Assembly: GCF_002865645.1 (NCBI RefSeq)
Contig: NW_020194558.1
Location: 2,198,014-2,262,013 of the forward strand
Reading direction: 5' to 3'
DNA length: 64,000 nucleotides
From: Hyaloscypha bicolor E
Lineage: Eukaryota > Ascomycota > Leotiomycetes > Helotiales > Hyaloscyphaceae
A program made the translations under genes and the position numbers. Of this stretch, positions 35,665 to 46,770 are shown in pieces; within the stretch, counting starts at the first letter, position 1; the number at the start of each line of letters is the position of its first letter. The notes under the pieces are model-generated. The model ran no database searches and was not told the DNA's origin. It worked only from the letters and a program-made list of their open reading frames with translations.

Positions 35665-37480
35665 ATGGCGTGGTCAAAGTCAACGCGGATCACAATAATG
35701 CTCGCCATCGATGCTGCCTTCTTCGTCCTTGAATTGGGAGTGGGGCTTTTCGTTGGATCATTGGCATTGATGGCCGACGCTTTCCATATGGTTCGCATGA
35801 GAGCACGAGCCGTGAATGCAAGAGAAAAACTAATGTGTGCTTAGTTGAATGATATCATATCGTTGGTCGTCGGACTGTGGGCTGTGAAAGCTGCGTCGAA
35901 GTCATCAACGGATAAATACACATTCGGGGTCAGTTGGAAGAATGAGAGTATAAGGAACACAAGCTAAACGACTACAGTGGCTACGGGCAGAAATTCTAGG
36001 AGCTTTTTTCAATGCTGTGTTCTTAATCGCACTCTGCATGTCAATCGTCCTCGAAGCTGTCACACGTCTCATTGACCCTCCCGAAATCAGCAACCCGAAG
36101 CTTATTCTTATTGTTGGATCCTTAGGCCTAGCTTCCAACTTGGCAGGATTTCTGGTTCTTGGAGGACATGGTCACTCTCATGGCGGAGAGGGACACGAGC
36201 ACTCCCATGGCGACGAAGTAAGAGCAGCGGAGGAAGGTCACAGCCACGAACATAGTGACCACAGCCATGATGCTCAAGGACATACAGCTGAGGAGGCTAT
36301 TGAACACGCTGGCCATGCTGGTGAGGTCTTTCCAGAGGCTGTCGTTGCGAAAATGAAGTCCAAATCAGCCCAACAACTCCGATTTACTACTGCCGATGAA
36401 GCTCCCAGCCCATCGAAAGATAGCACTGGTTCCTTGGGCAGATCTGCCAGTCGAACATCTTCAAGGAAATATGGAAGAAGAAGAACAAGCAGCATTGGCC
36501 GCTTCACCAACATCAATGATATCAGCATTCATCCAGCGAGCTTCAGACAAAATATCATTGCGGCGAGCAGACCACCGCTTGACGGAATTGACAGTGGAGA
36601 TAACACTGCATCAGAAGAAGAAGCAGTCGAGGACGAGGACGATCCCAACGAGAACTCTCCTCTATTACGCGCATCTAATGGGAAGCAAAACGGAAATGGG
36701 ATTTGCGCAAGTAATGACCAAATCAACCCCGCGGATCATCCAAGACACGAATCATGGCATGTGGGTCACCGTCACAACAAGCCGAAGAAGGCTTCAAAAG
36801 GAGGTCATGGTCACAGCCACGGAGATATGGGAATGAATGCTATGATCCTACACGTTATTGGTGATGCTTTGGGCAACATCGGAGTCATCGTCTCTGCGCT
36901 TATCATCTGGCTCACCGCTTGGTCCGGACGATTCTACGCTGATCCAGCCGTCTCGCTTTTCATCACAATCATCATTCTGAAGTCCACGATTCCTTTAACT
37001 TCAGCCACCGCCAAGATCCTTCTTCAGGCAACCCCTGACCATATTGATGTCAACGACATCAAGGAAGATATTCAAGAACTTCCTGGTGTTATCAGCTGTC
37101 ACCATGTTCACGTCTGGCAACTGAGCGATACGCAGATCGTCGCATCGATGCATATTCAATGCGAGTTCCCTATCAGCGAAGCGGGAGGTGAGAAATATAT
37201 GGACTTAGCAAAGGCTGTCAGAAAGTGCTTGCATGCGTATGGCATTCACAGTGCGACCATTCAGCCAGAATTCTGTCTCGACAAGGACCACGATCATAAC
37301 GTTGAGAGACCAGGAGGTGTAGTTGGCCTTGATGGCATCGTGGGCCAAGCGAGATGTGGACTCGACGACGACTCTTGTTTATTAGAGTGCGTGGATGATT
37401 GTGCAGGAAAAGGTTGCTGTTCTCCCAAAGCTGTAGAGTCTCAGCACGAACATTCAGATCATGATGGACACTCTCATTAG
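35665..37480 (+). CDS. ZRC1: Zrc1/Cot1-type cation diffusion facilitator (vacuolar zinc transporter)
   Basis: Exons 35665-35790, 35845-35928 and 35978-37480 (introns 54 and 49 nt) give 570 residues. CDF proteins exchange Zn2+ (or Co2+) for protons to load the vacuole or ER. Visible are the two metal-binding pairs, HMLND in helix 2 and HVIGD in helix 5, six hydrophobic helices, and a long histidine-rich cytosolic loop (repeated HSHG, HEHSHGD and HSHEHSDHSHD) between helices 4 and 5. That loop also carries Ser/Arg-rich and acidic stretches. The C-terminal cytoplasmic domain has HHVHVWQLSD. An unusual extra tail is rich in Cys and His (CGLDDDSCLLECVDDCAGKGCC, then QHEHSDHDGHSH), likely a further metal sensor. 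The gene converges on the OLA1-like gene. Confidence 0.93.
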
Positions 37481-37824
37481 ATTTCATTTTATTCATTGGG
37501 CAGAAAACAAGGGAAAATGAGTATGATAGAGCAATTAGCACATATGGCTATTGGCAGAGGCGTTTTGGAGCGTCCTATTGTAGCTTGCAGAGCTACTTGC
37601 TTTTGATGGGGTACCACAAGCCGCTGTATATTAATGGTGCTTGTAACTAGCAGTAGACCATGTGTAGATGATGGAGATGGTCGGTATGCACATACCCCAT
37701 TGTCCAGAAACCTCCCATGCTCTTAAAAAAGCTTTTTTCGTTGGGTGAAGTCATCACTCCCTATCCATCTTCCACCAATCATCCGTCTCTCTATCATCCA
37801 TCTCCCCTCCCCCTCCTCCCTCCT
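37481..37824. other. Convergent 3' intergenic region
   Basis: These 344 bases separate the zinc transporter stop (+) and the OLA1-like stop (-) and hold both 3' untranslated regions. No gene is seen. Confidence 0.6.
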
Positions 37825-39543
37825 CTACTTGTTCGGCGCAACATCTACACCCACTGATTAGCCTCTCTTCCGTCCCCTTTGCATTCTCAAACTCACTAAA
37901 CTGGAAATGAATAATATCCCCATCCTGCACGACATATTTGCCTCCCTCCTGGCGATATTTCCCCGCTGCCTTAATCGGCGCCATACTCTTCGCGCCGTCA
38001 CACAGATCGTGGCAATCAGCATAAGCAACGACCTCGGCTTTGATGAAACCGCGTTCGAAATCCGTGTGGATAGCGCCTGCGGCTTGAGGCGCGAGACACC
38101 CGCGCGGAGCAGCGGATTTCTTTCTCGCCGGCTGTGAAGTAGTATTGGAGGCCGAGTTTTGTGAACCCTGGTTTCATTTTTTTTATGTCAGAGGCTTTGA
38201 TCGAGATGGAAGGGAAAGACAGGGAGGAGGCAAGTACAGTACCTTCGGTTATTATCTTCTTCAGCCTGCTTTTCACCTTGCCCTCCCCCAGGAATGTCTT
38301 CAAAGCATCAGGATCATTGCGCAGCGAATACGCTTTCTCTTCAAACTCAATAGAGAACGGGATGACATCCCTAGGGAGTCCCGCAGTGAGAGGTTACCCA
38401 TGCGGCGATCGAGGGCAGGTATTTGGATTTCTGGCGCAGGTAGTCTTTCATTGTGAGGTTAACAAGGTAGATTGTTGGTTTGGTTGTTATGAGGGACATC
38501 TTTTCATCCAAGGTACTGATTAGTGAGAGTAGAATGAGGAGGAGATGGGAAGGAAGTGCCTTCTCGTTGATGAGCTCGATTTCTGCAGTTGTCCAGACGC
38601 CGTCTCGGACGGGCTGGTCTTGTTCTAACATCTTTGCTTTCGTTAGGTGATGTTTGAAGGCAAGGGGGGTCAAATGAGTCCTTACCGCTTTGATCTTGGC
38701 TACTGTGCTGGGAAATAGGGGGTTCATTTTGAATTTCCCGCCAGCTTTGCGGACGACTGCTTCTTCGGAGGTGATGGCTTTGGCGAGGATATCTACTCCT
38801 ATCAGCACGTCTCTATATCTCTCGACTCGTGGTTTGCGGTACTTACCCAGGTCCTTCTTACACAGCTCACTCTGGATAGTATCTACCCACCACACCAACC
38901 ATTAAAATTAAACAGGAGAAGAACAGCAGATAAACTTGCTCAAATCTCTGACAGGGTCGATCGAATCATCGACGTGCAGCACCTCGTCGTTGTCAAAGGC
39001 GCGAACGATGTGGAACATCCCATCTACGGCTTGGATATGTGAGAGGAAAGCGTTTCCGAGACCTTCGCCTTGGGATGCGCCTTTGATGAGACCCGCAATG
39101 TCTGTTACTTGCAGGTAGGCTGGATACATGGAAGGTGGCTTCCAGAGACCGCAGAGGAAGTCCTCTTGAGATATCAGCTCTATTGGCTATACTTTTACAA
39201 CTCGTATTCATTCAGAACTCTCCATGACTCAACATCTTATTATGATACAAACCCCGTTCTCCCAAATACTTCATCTTATTTCCATCGCAAGACTTCCAAA
39301 ATCTCAAAACGGGATCCCGAAATTTACATATCGAATATCTGGTACAGCACACCTCGCCTCATTCGGTTCTATAGTACAGAAAGGATAGCTCTCTGCAGCT
39401 GCACTCTGCTCCGTCAGCAGATTGAACAACGAGCTCTTCCCCACATTTGGCAAGCCCACACATCCCATCTTGAGATTCTTCCTGACACGGCCGAAGGCGA
39501 CAACATTGTTCTTCGTCTCTTCGACTCCTCTCTTAGGTGGCAT
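37825..39543 (-). CDS. OLA1: OLA1/YchF-type ribosome-binding ATPase, frame broken at two places
   Basis: The gene encodes an Obg-like ATPase that binds ribosomes. Exons: 39543-39328, 39162-38940, 38882-38847, 38798-38686, 38631-38560, 38499 to 38243 (frame break inside), 38167-37897 (frame break inside), 37844-37825. It shows the P-loop GLPNVGKSS (30-38), [22 protein letters not shown], the [12 protein letters not shown] adenine-specificity motif and a TGS-like C-terminus ending HFQFNVAPNK. Near 38371-38374 a single extra T after GTP creates TAG, and the family sequence [13 protein letters not shown] resumes one base later. Near 38095-38115 the frame shifts again between FTAGEKEIR and [13 protein letters not shown], with a few residues missing. 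Introns 2 (38883-38939, GCAAGT) and 5 (38500-38559, GCACTT) use GC donors; intron 5 is 60 nt without a stop. The locus is either a pseudogene or affected by assembly errors. Confidence 0.82.
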
Positions 39544-40560
39544 GTTTGACGATGAGATGAGATTGAAAGAAGTTTAAGTTTAAGTCTGAGAATGTGAGAA
39601 AATGTGAAAATGTGAAAATCGTACGATTTTGTGATTTTGAAAAGGTGCAGATTTTGGATGAAATATGTGGGGAGCGGAGCGGCGGGGTGGAGCGGGAACT
39701 GCCCCCTTTTCTGTAAGCGAGCGCCCAAAAAACATGCAAAAAAATCGATTACAAACCACCATCATTGTCGTTTCAAAATGGCAAAAGAAATCCAGAAGGA
39801 GCAAGAAACTTGGCTTGCGCTCAGTTTACTTGTGGCAGAACACCCTCTAATCGATCAATGCCGTCCAATGTTAATTCATTTTCATAAGGCTTAATAGTCG
39901 GTCTCCCTTCTCTGCTCGCGTCGCTTAGCGAACAGAGAAAGGAGATCGACTATTACATTAAGCATGCTAGAACATGCTTAATTGCTTAACATCTTTGCAA
40001 GTGAATTAATATACGACTACTTTCAAGGTTCTATGCACGGGTACTGCTCCTGCTTATCGGGAAAAGCCGGCACTTGGCAAAGCCCGATAGTGGGCAAACA
40101 ACTCCCTTTTCGAGAGGCGATACGTGATTTACTGTGATTGAGAATGTATGGCAAACATATACGATTAATAAGTTGAGGCAACGGGCATTATGTGTCCTTT
40201 TTTCTGGATTCGAACATCTGGTGAGGTCTAAGCCTTAAAGCTCCGCTCGACGACGCTCAACTTGTAGATCATTCAACTTTGAGGTTGGGAAGGCACACCC
40301 AAGTTACTTACTTTTTTCCGCGTTCTATATCACTCAAGATCTAGGGATAAAGTCTGCAATCGTTGACTTAAGGTGTGAGAGCACGAAAGTCTCCTCGTCC
40401 TTCATACAATGTCAGATTGCATAGTAAGTTCGTCGCATTTGCTCTACCAACTGCATCGAGCTATTTTTTTCTCGTAAAGAATCATAAAGGCCATCGCAAA
40501 GATCGTTTCTCATTTCCCATGTCCCGAATACCGATCACCTTATTGCCAGTTCAGACCCCT
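39544..40560. other. Intergenic with foldback sequence
   Basis: This is the upstream region of the minus-strand OLA1-like gene and the 3' flank of the DUF7721 gene. No protein gene is seen. It contains the hairpin at 39892-39955 and a neighbouring perfect 8-bp inverted repeat (39959-39980). Confidence 0.55.
39892..39955. repeat. 64-bp near-perfect foldback (28-bp arms, 8-nt loop)
   Basis: The left arm 39892-39919 (TAATAGTCGGTCTCCC...) is the reverse complement of the right arm 39928-39955 with three mismatches, each of them a G/A or C/T difference. It is followed at once by a second inverted repeat, TAAGCATG-CTAGAA-CATGCTTA (39959-39980). It does not lie at a gene end in a way that suggests a terminator. 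A miniature transposon remnant is possible. Confidence 0.85.
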
Positions 40561-41673
40561 TTACAAGAACTTGCTAGCAAGTCCCATCAAGCCGGACGCA
40601 CCGCCTCCCTGGCTCTGCATGTACATCTTTAAAGCCATCTCTCCAGCTTGCTGAACAGCAGATTCTTTGGATGCCCCAGAAGCAACATTACCCTGCGAAG
40701 ACTGGCTATCAAACAGCTTGCTTGCTTGAGCCATTGCCATACCAACGAAGGCATTCTGAGAATTTCCGCTTGCAGAGTTGCCACTTCCACCACCAGTGAA
40801 CATCTTCAACGCTTGCATGGCAGCAGCAGAACCCATTGAACCGGAGCCTTGCACATTGAGAGTCAGCAATCATTTCAGAATGTCCCGGCAGCCATCTGAA
40901 CAAAATCCGGGAAACCAGGTGTTCTTACTAGCTTGTTGGTCGCCACCGCCTCCTCCGCCGAAGAACTGCTGATGAGATTGGACAGCATCTGTGAACGGTA
41001 AGCGATTGCCCATACATCAAGAGAAGAATGCCCTATACGTTGCTCATCAATTGGCTGGTTTCCAATGTTATGCTTGTTCTGACCAAGTTGGCTCAAGACG
41101 CCAGAGAAGAGTCCAGAGTCGCCTGAATCTCCTGCGTGTTGTTGAGCGTGATGAGCTGCGCTGGACAGATCATCGTCATCGCTGCCTCCATAGCCTCCGC
41201 CTCCACCGTAGCTTGTTGTTCAGTCAGTCTTTTGTACAATCGTGCTCATGTGGGTAGATCTTACTTGCCGCCCTGTGGCATGTTACCTGATGAGAGTTAG
41301 CAAGTGCCCGATGTGGATTATTTTGGGAGAACTGGGACAATGTCTTGGTAGACTTACCCCCTCCACCATAACCCCCCTGATTGCCTTGCTGTCTGCCTCC
41401 TCCATAGCCACCTTCCTGTCTGCCTCCTCCATAACCACCTTCCTGTCTACCTCCACCATAGCCACCCTGTTGCTGTCCGCCTCCATAGTTATCCTGGCCG
41501 CCTCCATAACCACCTTCCTGTCTACCTCCACCATAGCCACCCTGTTGCTGTCCACCTCCATAGTTATCCTGGCCTCCTCCATATTCTCCCCGACCACCTC
41601 CACGTCGCTCCTCGCCACCGCCATAATTGTTTCCGCCTCCATAGCCGCCTTGCTGGTCGTCGTTGTAGCTCAT
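40561..41673 (-). CDS. Glycine-rich DUF7721-type protein (annotated elsewhere as beta-flanking protein)
   Basis: Five exons (41673-41358, 41286-41265, 41211-41039, 40988-40929, 40847-40561) give 285 residues. One exon is only 22 nt. The first exon encodes MSYNDDQQGGYGGG followed by tandem GGYGGGRQE / DNYGGGQQQ repeats, a low-complexity region of the kind that phase-separates or binds RNA. The C-terminal part is an alanine/glutamine/serine-rich helical domain (DDDDLSSAAHHAQQHAGDSG, LFSGVLSQL, then AMQALKMFTG, AFVGMAMAQASKLFD and QAGEMALKMYMQSQ), typical of the fungal DUF7721 family of unknown function. No signal peptide is present. The exon joins keep phase and restore the family C-terminus. 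Confidence 0.85.
41385..41600 (-). repeat. In-frame tandem repeats coding Gly-Tyr-rich units
   Basis: A 75-bp unit (25 residues, GGQDNYGGGQQQGGYGGGRQE type) is repeated almost exactly (matching phrases start at 41446 and 41521), next to shorter units of about 27 bp coding GGYGGGRQE. The near identity of copies implies recent slippage or unequal exchange. Confidence 0.85.
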
Positions 41674-42541
41674 CTGAAACGCCTGTTAGCGGGGTACTCA
41701 ACTGATCTCAATGGAACATTGATGAAGCCGAAGCTCTTGTTTACCTTGGCAGAGATGTACGTACCTTGATGTTTGAATGGATGCGAAGCTGGAAAGCTCT
41801 TGGAAGATTTTGTTTGTACTGATAGGTTTGGAGCACAATTGATTGAGAAGAGTTCAAGGAGGAGGGGAGTGGTTGCAGATGACGCAGCTATAGTGGGTCA
41901 TTATTCCTCGCTTATTGAAACCCCTGACGAATGACGCTAGCAGGAGTGACCACCCTATTTCTTTTTTTGCCTGTATGTGCTGGCAGTGCGATGCTATCCT
42001 AAGCATTCGAATGATCAGTTGTACGAGCCAATCTTGGTACAACTTGTTCCTTGCAGCTCGAGAACCCCTTGAAGAGCTGACATGGCCTCAAGCTTCCTTG
42101 CAAGAAGCTCTGCATGAGTTATTTTTAGGTTCCGGTTTGAGGAGAACTTGGAATCGGGAGAGGCCTTCAGGCATACTTTGCTATTAAGCTAGAGTGTATC
42201 TGTTTAATTTGGTTGCTTTGGGTTCTGACTGTGCTTTCCCATTTGAGATGTCTCGCTCCACGTATAAAGCGGGCTACTGGTCAAACAGTGTCTAGTGAGA
42301 TGGTTCACTCAGATGTGAACTTCAGCGTTGGGTCGAGGAGAGAAATCTGAGATTGTAAGATCTTATATTAATTATTATTTCTCTAGTCAGCGCTGTCTAT
42401 TTCTAAAGAAATCGCTGTACCTATCCACCAACGCCATGCTGTGCTATGCAACCCCAATATGAAACTAGTGCGCTCATTTAGACCCAGATCTACCATCAAA
42501 CCCATATCATACACCTTACCAGAGTTTGTTTCTCAAGCACT
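41674..42541. other. Intergenic, no gene seen
   Basis: This is the upstream region of the DUF7721 gene and the 3' flank of the DHA2 transporter. No supported feature was found. Confidence 0.55.
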
Positions 42542-44657
42542 TCAAACCCTTGACACAGTCCTCGACACCGTCCCTCTTGAGACAGTTCTTCGAATGGCAA
42601 GTCTATCCAACTCCCTCAAACTCGGAGAAATACTCTCAATATCTGCTCCGCTCTCAGGATCGGCCTCGCGAGTATTTCCTTGGTAACCCTGCGCCGTCTT
42701 ATGCTCCTGATCAAGGGAGTACTTCTTCGTCCAAAGACTAGCCACCAAACCCACAGCACTCAGCGCACACATCACAATCCAGATCGTCTTCAAAGAATCG
42801 GCGTAGGCTAATACCAGCTGCGTCTTCTCGACTCCTTCGCTCATTCTGTTGATGATGCCGACCAGAGCGGTGGCATCCTTGCTGTACTCTCCAGCCAGAG
42901 GAGCAAGCAATGGGTAAGACATAAGCTTTTGCTTGATCTGGTTCTGGAAGATGACACCACCGAGTGCAACACCGAGCGATTGACCGATGACACGGATGAA
43001 GCTGTAAAATGCTGCGGCATGACCTGCGTCCTGAGGGCGACCAGCTGCTTGGATAGCGAGTGCCATTGCTGGAAAGAGCATTCCCGTTCCGATTGAGACG
43101 GAGAAGTTGAGAAAGACCCATTGGACTATGGTTGTGTCGGGGCCAAGGAGGACGAGTAGGCCAGCTCCGAAGGTGGTCATTGCCCAGCCGGTCCATATCG
43201 CCCACCTATAGCGACCTGTCTTTGCGCAGACAATACCGACTATCACACTCATTGCTGATGGTTGTTAGTATATTCGTGGCAAAAAATGGCGGAGGGACTT
43301 ACGAGCAACGAAGGTTGTTTCTGGCAGGATTGCAACGCCGGAGATAATTGGTGTGTAGCCCTTGACTGCCTCATAGTAAAGGGGAAGGAAGTACAGTAAG
43401 CACCAAAGGACGATGCCATGAAGAATGGTCTCCATATAGGTGACAAGCATCGTTGTATTGTTGAAGATACTGTACCGGATTATGGGTTCGATGTTGTTGC
43501 CTGGAAGAAGACCGCCCTCCGCATCGAAAGCCTTGCTCGAAAGTCTGCGTTCGTAGAATCCGAACGCAACGACGCCTGCGATGCCGATGAGAAGGGCTAG
43601 GTAACGAGGATGTCAGCAATTGCTCAATTGGGATTGTTTCGGGAGTGGACTTTGTCTTAGGAAAATCTCATGAAACAGTCGCAAATAGGAAAGGGTTTCT
43701 CCCCCAGCACCTACGGAAAAGTGTATGCCATGACGACCAGGGATACATGACGCCTCCCCACGTCAATGGGATTAAGAAGGAAACCATGGCTGCAATAAAG
43801 AAGGCAGAACCAAACCAATCGAATCTCCGTGCCTTCTCTAGCACTTTGCCGGGGGTCTGTGCGAGCTTAAGGAAGAGGGTGATGGCAACCGTTCCGAGTC
43901 CAATGATGGGGAGATTGATCCAGAAGATCCAGCGCCACGAAACACGCTGGGCGAAAGCGCCTCCCATCAAAGGGCCCGTTACGGATCCAATGGCCCACAT
44001 AGAACCAAGGTATCCAAACCAAGCTAGAGGATGTCAGTTATGAAGTTTGATGGGGGAGAGGAAAACATACCTCCTCTAACAGAAAGAGGCACCAAATCCG
44101 TAACAAGGATTTCGCCCAGGGTCAAGATTCCACCGCCACCAATACCCTGAATACTTCTTCCAATGATCATCATTGTGAAGTTGTTTGCAACTGCAGCAAC
44201 GATGGATCCAACAGCGAAGAAGAGGGCTGATGCGAGGACCAACTGTATCATACAGTCAGTGAATGATCCCAGCGTTGAATCATGATAGTAATACCTGTTT
44301 CCTACCGAATACATGGCTCAAGCCGGCAATAACTGGTTGAAAGACCGCCGAAGTGAGCAGGAATGACGTGCCGGACCAGAAAGCTTCAATAGCTGTTCCC
44401 TTCAACTTCTCGGTGATGATGGGAAGTGCGATACTCAACGAAGTGGCGTCGAGGGCTGCTGCGAGTGTAATAATACATATCGAGGTAAATGCCAGGAGGA
44501 AACCTCTTGAAGGTTTGAAAGCTGGGGTAGCTGCCTCAAGGGAAGGCATGTTTGTTGATTCCTTGTCGCCTGGGAGAGTTGCGTTGTCTGATGACGTGGG
44601 GGGGATCTCTATTGTTTTCTCGGCTGTGAGAGCCTCGTCTAAGTTAGGGTCCACCAT
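42542..44657 (-). CDS. MFS multidrug transporter, DHA2 (14-helix) family
   Basis: Exons 44657-44295, 44242-44071, 44023-43715, 43596-43303 and 43254-42542 give 616 residues. DHA2 carriers are proton antiporters that expel drugs, toxins or secondary metabolites. Motif C-like and family marks are [13 protein letters not shown] in helix 1, [27 protein letters not shown], the [13 protein letters not shown] motif C at helix 5 and [12 protein letters not shown]. About 14 hydrophobic helices follow, including [20 protein letters not shown]. The acidic N-tail is about 50 residues. The C-tail ends in an odd repeat [14 protein letters not shown]. The start at 44657 was preferred over an ATG at 44762 because the latter adds an unlike extension. 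No biosynthetic cluster is seen next to it, so the substrate is unknown. Confidence 0.92.
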
Positions 44658-45441
44658 GGTTGCTGTATGCCCCAAGGTTTGTTGTACAAAATGTTTTGTT
44701 ATCGATGCAAGGGTTGAGAGACGGGGGTAGAGGATGATGGTGGTGACGGAGCAGGCCCGCAAGGGTTCGAGAAGTCGAAGTCAGATATACAATTGCCTTT
44801 TGTAGTCCTGTGAATTGACAAAATAAGATGGTGATGGTGATGATTCACTAGAACCTCAACTTCGAGGTCCCTTCTTATAATAAGAGACGCGGAGAGAAAA
44901 AAGCAGCGATAACCAAGAGTCAAAGGAGGTAACCCACTCTTAGCAACCATAAACCCGAGTGCGAGTGCAAATTGCCTTGTGATTGCCTTGCAACGGGTCG
45001 GACTCCATAAAGTCGGGACAAAGTTGCAAGATGAAAACTGGAGTTAAAAATTCCATGTCTGGCTGATAGGCTTGAAATGCTCGCGAATGCGAAGCGGGCG
45101 AGACTTTCTCTTCTTTTGGCGGAGGGATGTTGTGCCGGTCGAGCAGGAGCCAACCATCGTCCTCAAATAGATTAGTAACCATCATCTCGGCTACTTTGTT
45201 TTTATTCAGCCAGCCCGAGGCCGACGCGGTGCAACATCCCCCCGGACTCCAGGACTCCACCCACGTAATGCTCGGCCGTACCGAATGCGAACAAGGCTGC
45301 GAGGTTGGCTACAGCCAACATCAATGAAACAGGGACCAGAGGTTCAGTAAATCGATTACCTCGGCAGTAGCGAATCTCAGCAAGGCTACGAGGCTGGCTG
45401 GGAGTCAAGAATCAATGTGCCAGCTTCAATAGCCCGTCAAC
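44658..45441. promoter_or_regulatory. Divergent promoter region, DHA2 transporter / PFA4
   Basis: These 784 bases lie between two start codons facing apart. No operator or family open frame is recognised. Confidence 0.5.
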
Positions 45442-46770
45442 ATGACCAGATTTGGACTTCGTCCTCCGTGCCCATTCAATTTCGAGGATCTAGCAGTACC
45501 AGCCGTCTCGATCCTCATTATCTTCCTGGCCTACACATCTCAGTACCTCTTCTACTACATCGAGCCTGGCCCCTTAACGAAGACAGAGGCAATATGGTTC
45601 AACGTCCTCGTGCTCGGCATATGGTTGTGCTACGATCGTGCATGCTCTGTTGATCCAGGCCCAAAAGGATGGGTTGACAAAACGATTAGAGCTGCAGATG
45701 ACAGTGGGGACGAGGCTATAGACATAGCCAACTTGATCCTGAAAGGGAGACTACGGTGGTGCAAGAAATGCGATGCTGCAAAGCCTCCACGAGCACATCA
45801 TTGCAGAAAATGTGGACGGTACTTCCACCTCCTCGCATTTCCCAGTAAACACTCTGCTAATGATTACTGGAACAGATGTATCCCCAAAATGGACCACCAC
45901 TGCCCCTGGACCACAAACTGCGTCTCACACACCACATTCCCCCACTTTCTCCGCTTCGTCCTATACGCCGTGATCAGCATGTCTATACTAACCTACCACC
46001 TCTTCATCCGCGCCTCTGCCCTCTTCTCTAACCGCAACCTACCCGCCTACCTCGGTCCCCCCACCTGGGCAATGGCTCACCTCCTCGTACTCATACTCGT
46101 CAACTCCATCACCCTCTTCGCACTATCCATCCTCTTAGTGCGAGCAGTATACAGCTTAGCAATAAACACAACAATGATCGAGAGCTGGGAGATAGAGCGA
46201 CATGAAGCGCTCGTTGAACGAGCCAGGAAGACGGGAGGTTGGGTCTACGGCAACGGAGGGCAGAAAGTGCGTATCGAGCACCAGGAATTCCCATACGATA
46301 TCGGGATCTGGAAGAATCTTGTCCAAGGGATGGGGACGGCGAATGTGCTTGCTTGGTTCTTACCTTTTGGTGGGAACCCGAGTATTGATAGTGCGGCGAC
46401 GTTTGAGGTTAATGGTTTCGAGGATGAGGGTAAGGTTTGGCCGCCTCCGGATCCTGATAAGTTGCCGAGAGTTAAGAGGAAGGTGGATGAGCAGGTGGAC
46501 GTTGGGACTGTGGGGGATGTTGAGGCGTTTAAGAGGCGACAGCGAGAAGATTACCAGCGTAGGCTGGAGCAAAGTTTGGATGTCGATGACGAGCAAGATG
46601 AGTATGAGAGTGAAGTAGAAGAAGGAATTGATGGGGAAGAGGGTTGGACGAACGCCGAAGGGGATAGACTCCGGGATTTCGGTGTTGATGAAAACGCAGA
46701 GCTACTTGCTGAGGAAGATGTACCACTAGGAGAGTTGTTGCGTCGACGGAAAGCTAGAGCTTTTACCTGA
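45442..46770 (+). CDS. PFA4: DHHC palmitoyltransferase Pfa4
   Basis: Exons 45442-45818 and 45876-46770 (57-nt intron with a TGCTAATG branch site) give 423 residues. The enzyme transfers palmitate to cysteines of client proteins at the ER membrane; in yeast the client of Pfa4 is chitin synthase Chs3. Two helices at the N-terminus (VSILIIFLAYTSQYLFYYIE, then IWFNVLVLGIWL) precede the zinc-coordinating CKKCDAAKPPRAHHCRKCGRC and the catalytic DHHCPWTTNCV. The active cysteine is in DHHC, followed by SHTTFPHFLRF and two more helices. The C-terminal ~130 residues are charged and acidic. Splicing is required to rebuild the cysteine-rich domain. Assignment to Pfa4 rather than another DHHC type rests on the PKMDHHCPWT...HTTFPHFLRF pattern. 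Confidence 0.9.
   Translation: MTRFGLRPPCPFNFEDLAVPAVSILIIFLAYTSQYLFYYIEPGPLTKTEAIWFNVLVLGIWLCYDRACSVDPGPKGWVDKTIRAADDSGDEAIDIANLILKGRLRWCKKCDAAKPPRAHHCRKCGRYFHLLAFPSKHSANDYWNRCIPKMDHHCPWTTNCVSHTTFPHFLRFVLYAVISMSILTYHLFIRASALFSNRNLPAYLGPPTWAMAHLLVLILVNSITLFALSILLVRAVYSLAINTTMIESWEIERHEALVERARKTGGWVYGNGGQKVRIEHQEFPYDIGIWKNLVQGMGTANVLAWFLPFGGNPSIDSAATFEVNGFEDEGKVWPPPDPDKLPRVKRKVDEQVDVGTVGDVEAFKRRQREDYQRRLEQSLDVDDEQDEYESEVEEGIDGEEGWTNAEGDRLRDFGVDENAELLAEEDVPLGELLRRRKARAFT

Noticed and set aside
41385..41600. Regular repeats considered as a CRISPR-like array
   Set aside because: The repeats are in-frame coding units of a glycine-rich eukaryotic protein with no unique spacers.
44658..44762. Upstream ATG (44762) as the start of the DHA2 transporter
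   Set aside because: The extra residues are unlike transporter N-tails, and the ATG at 44657 gives the normal acidic tail.
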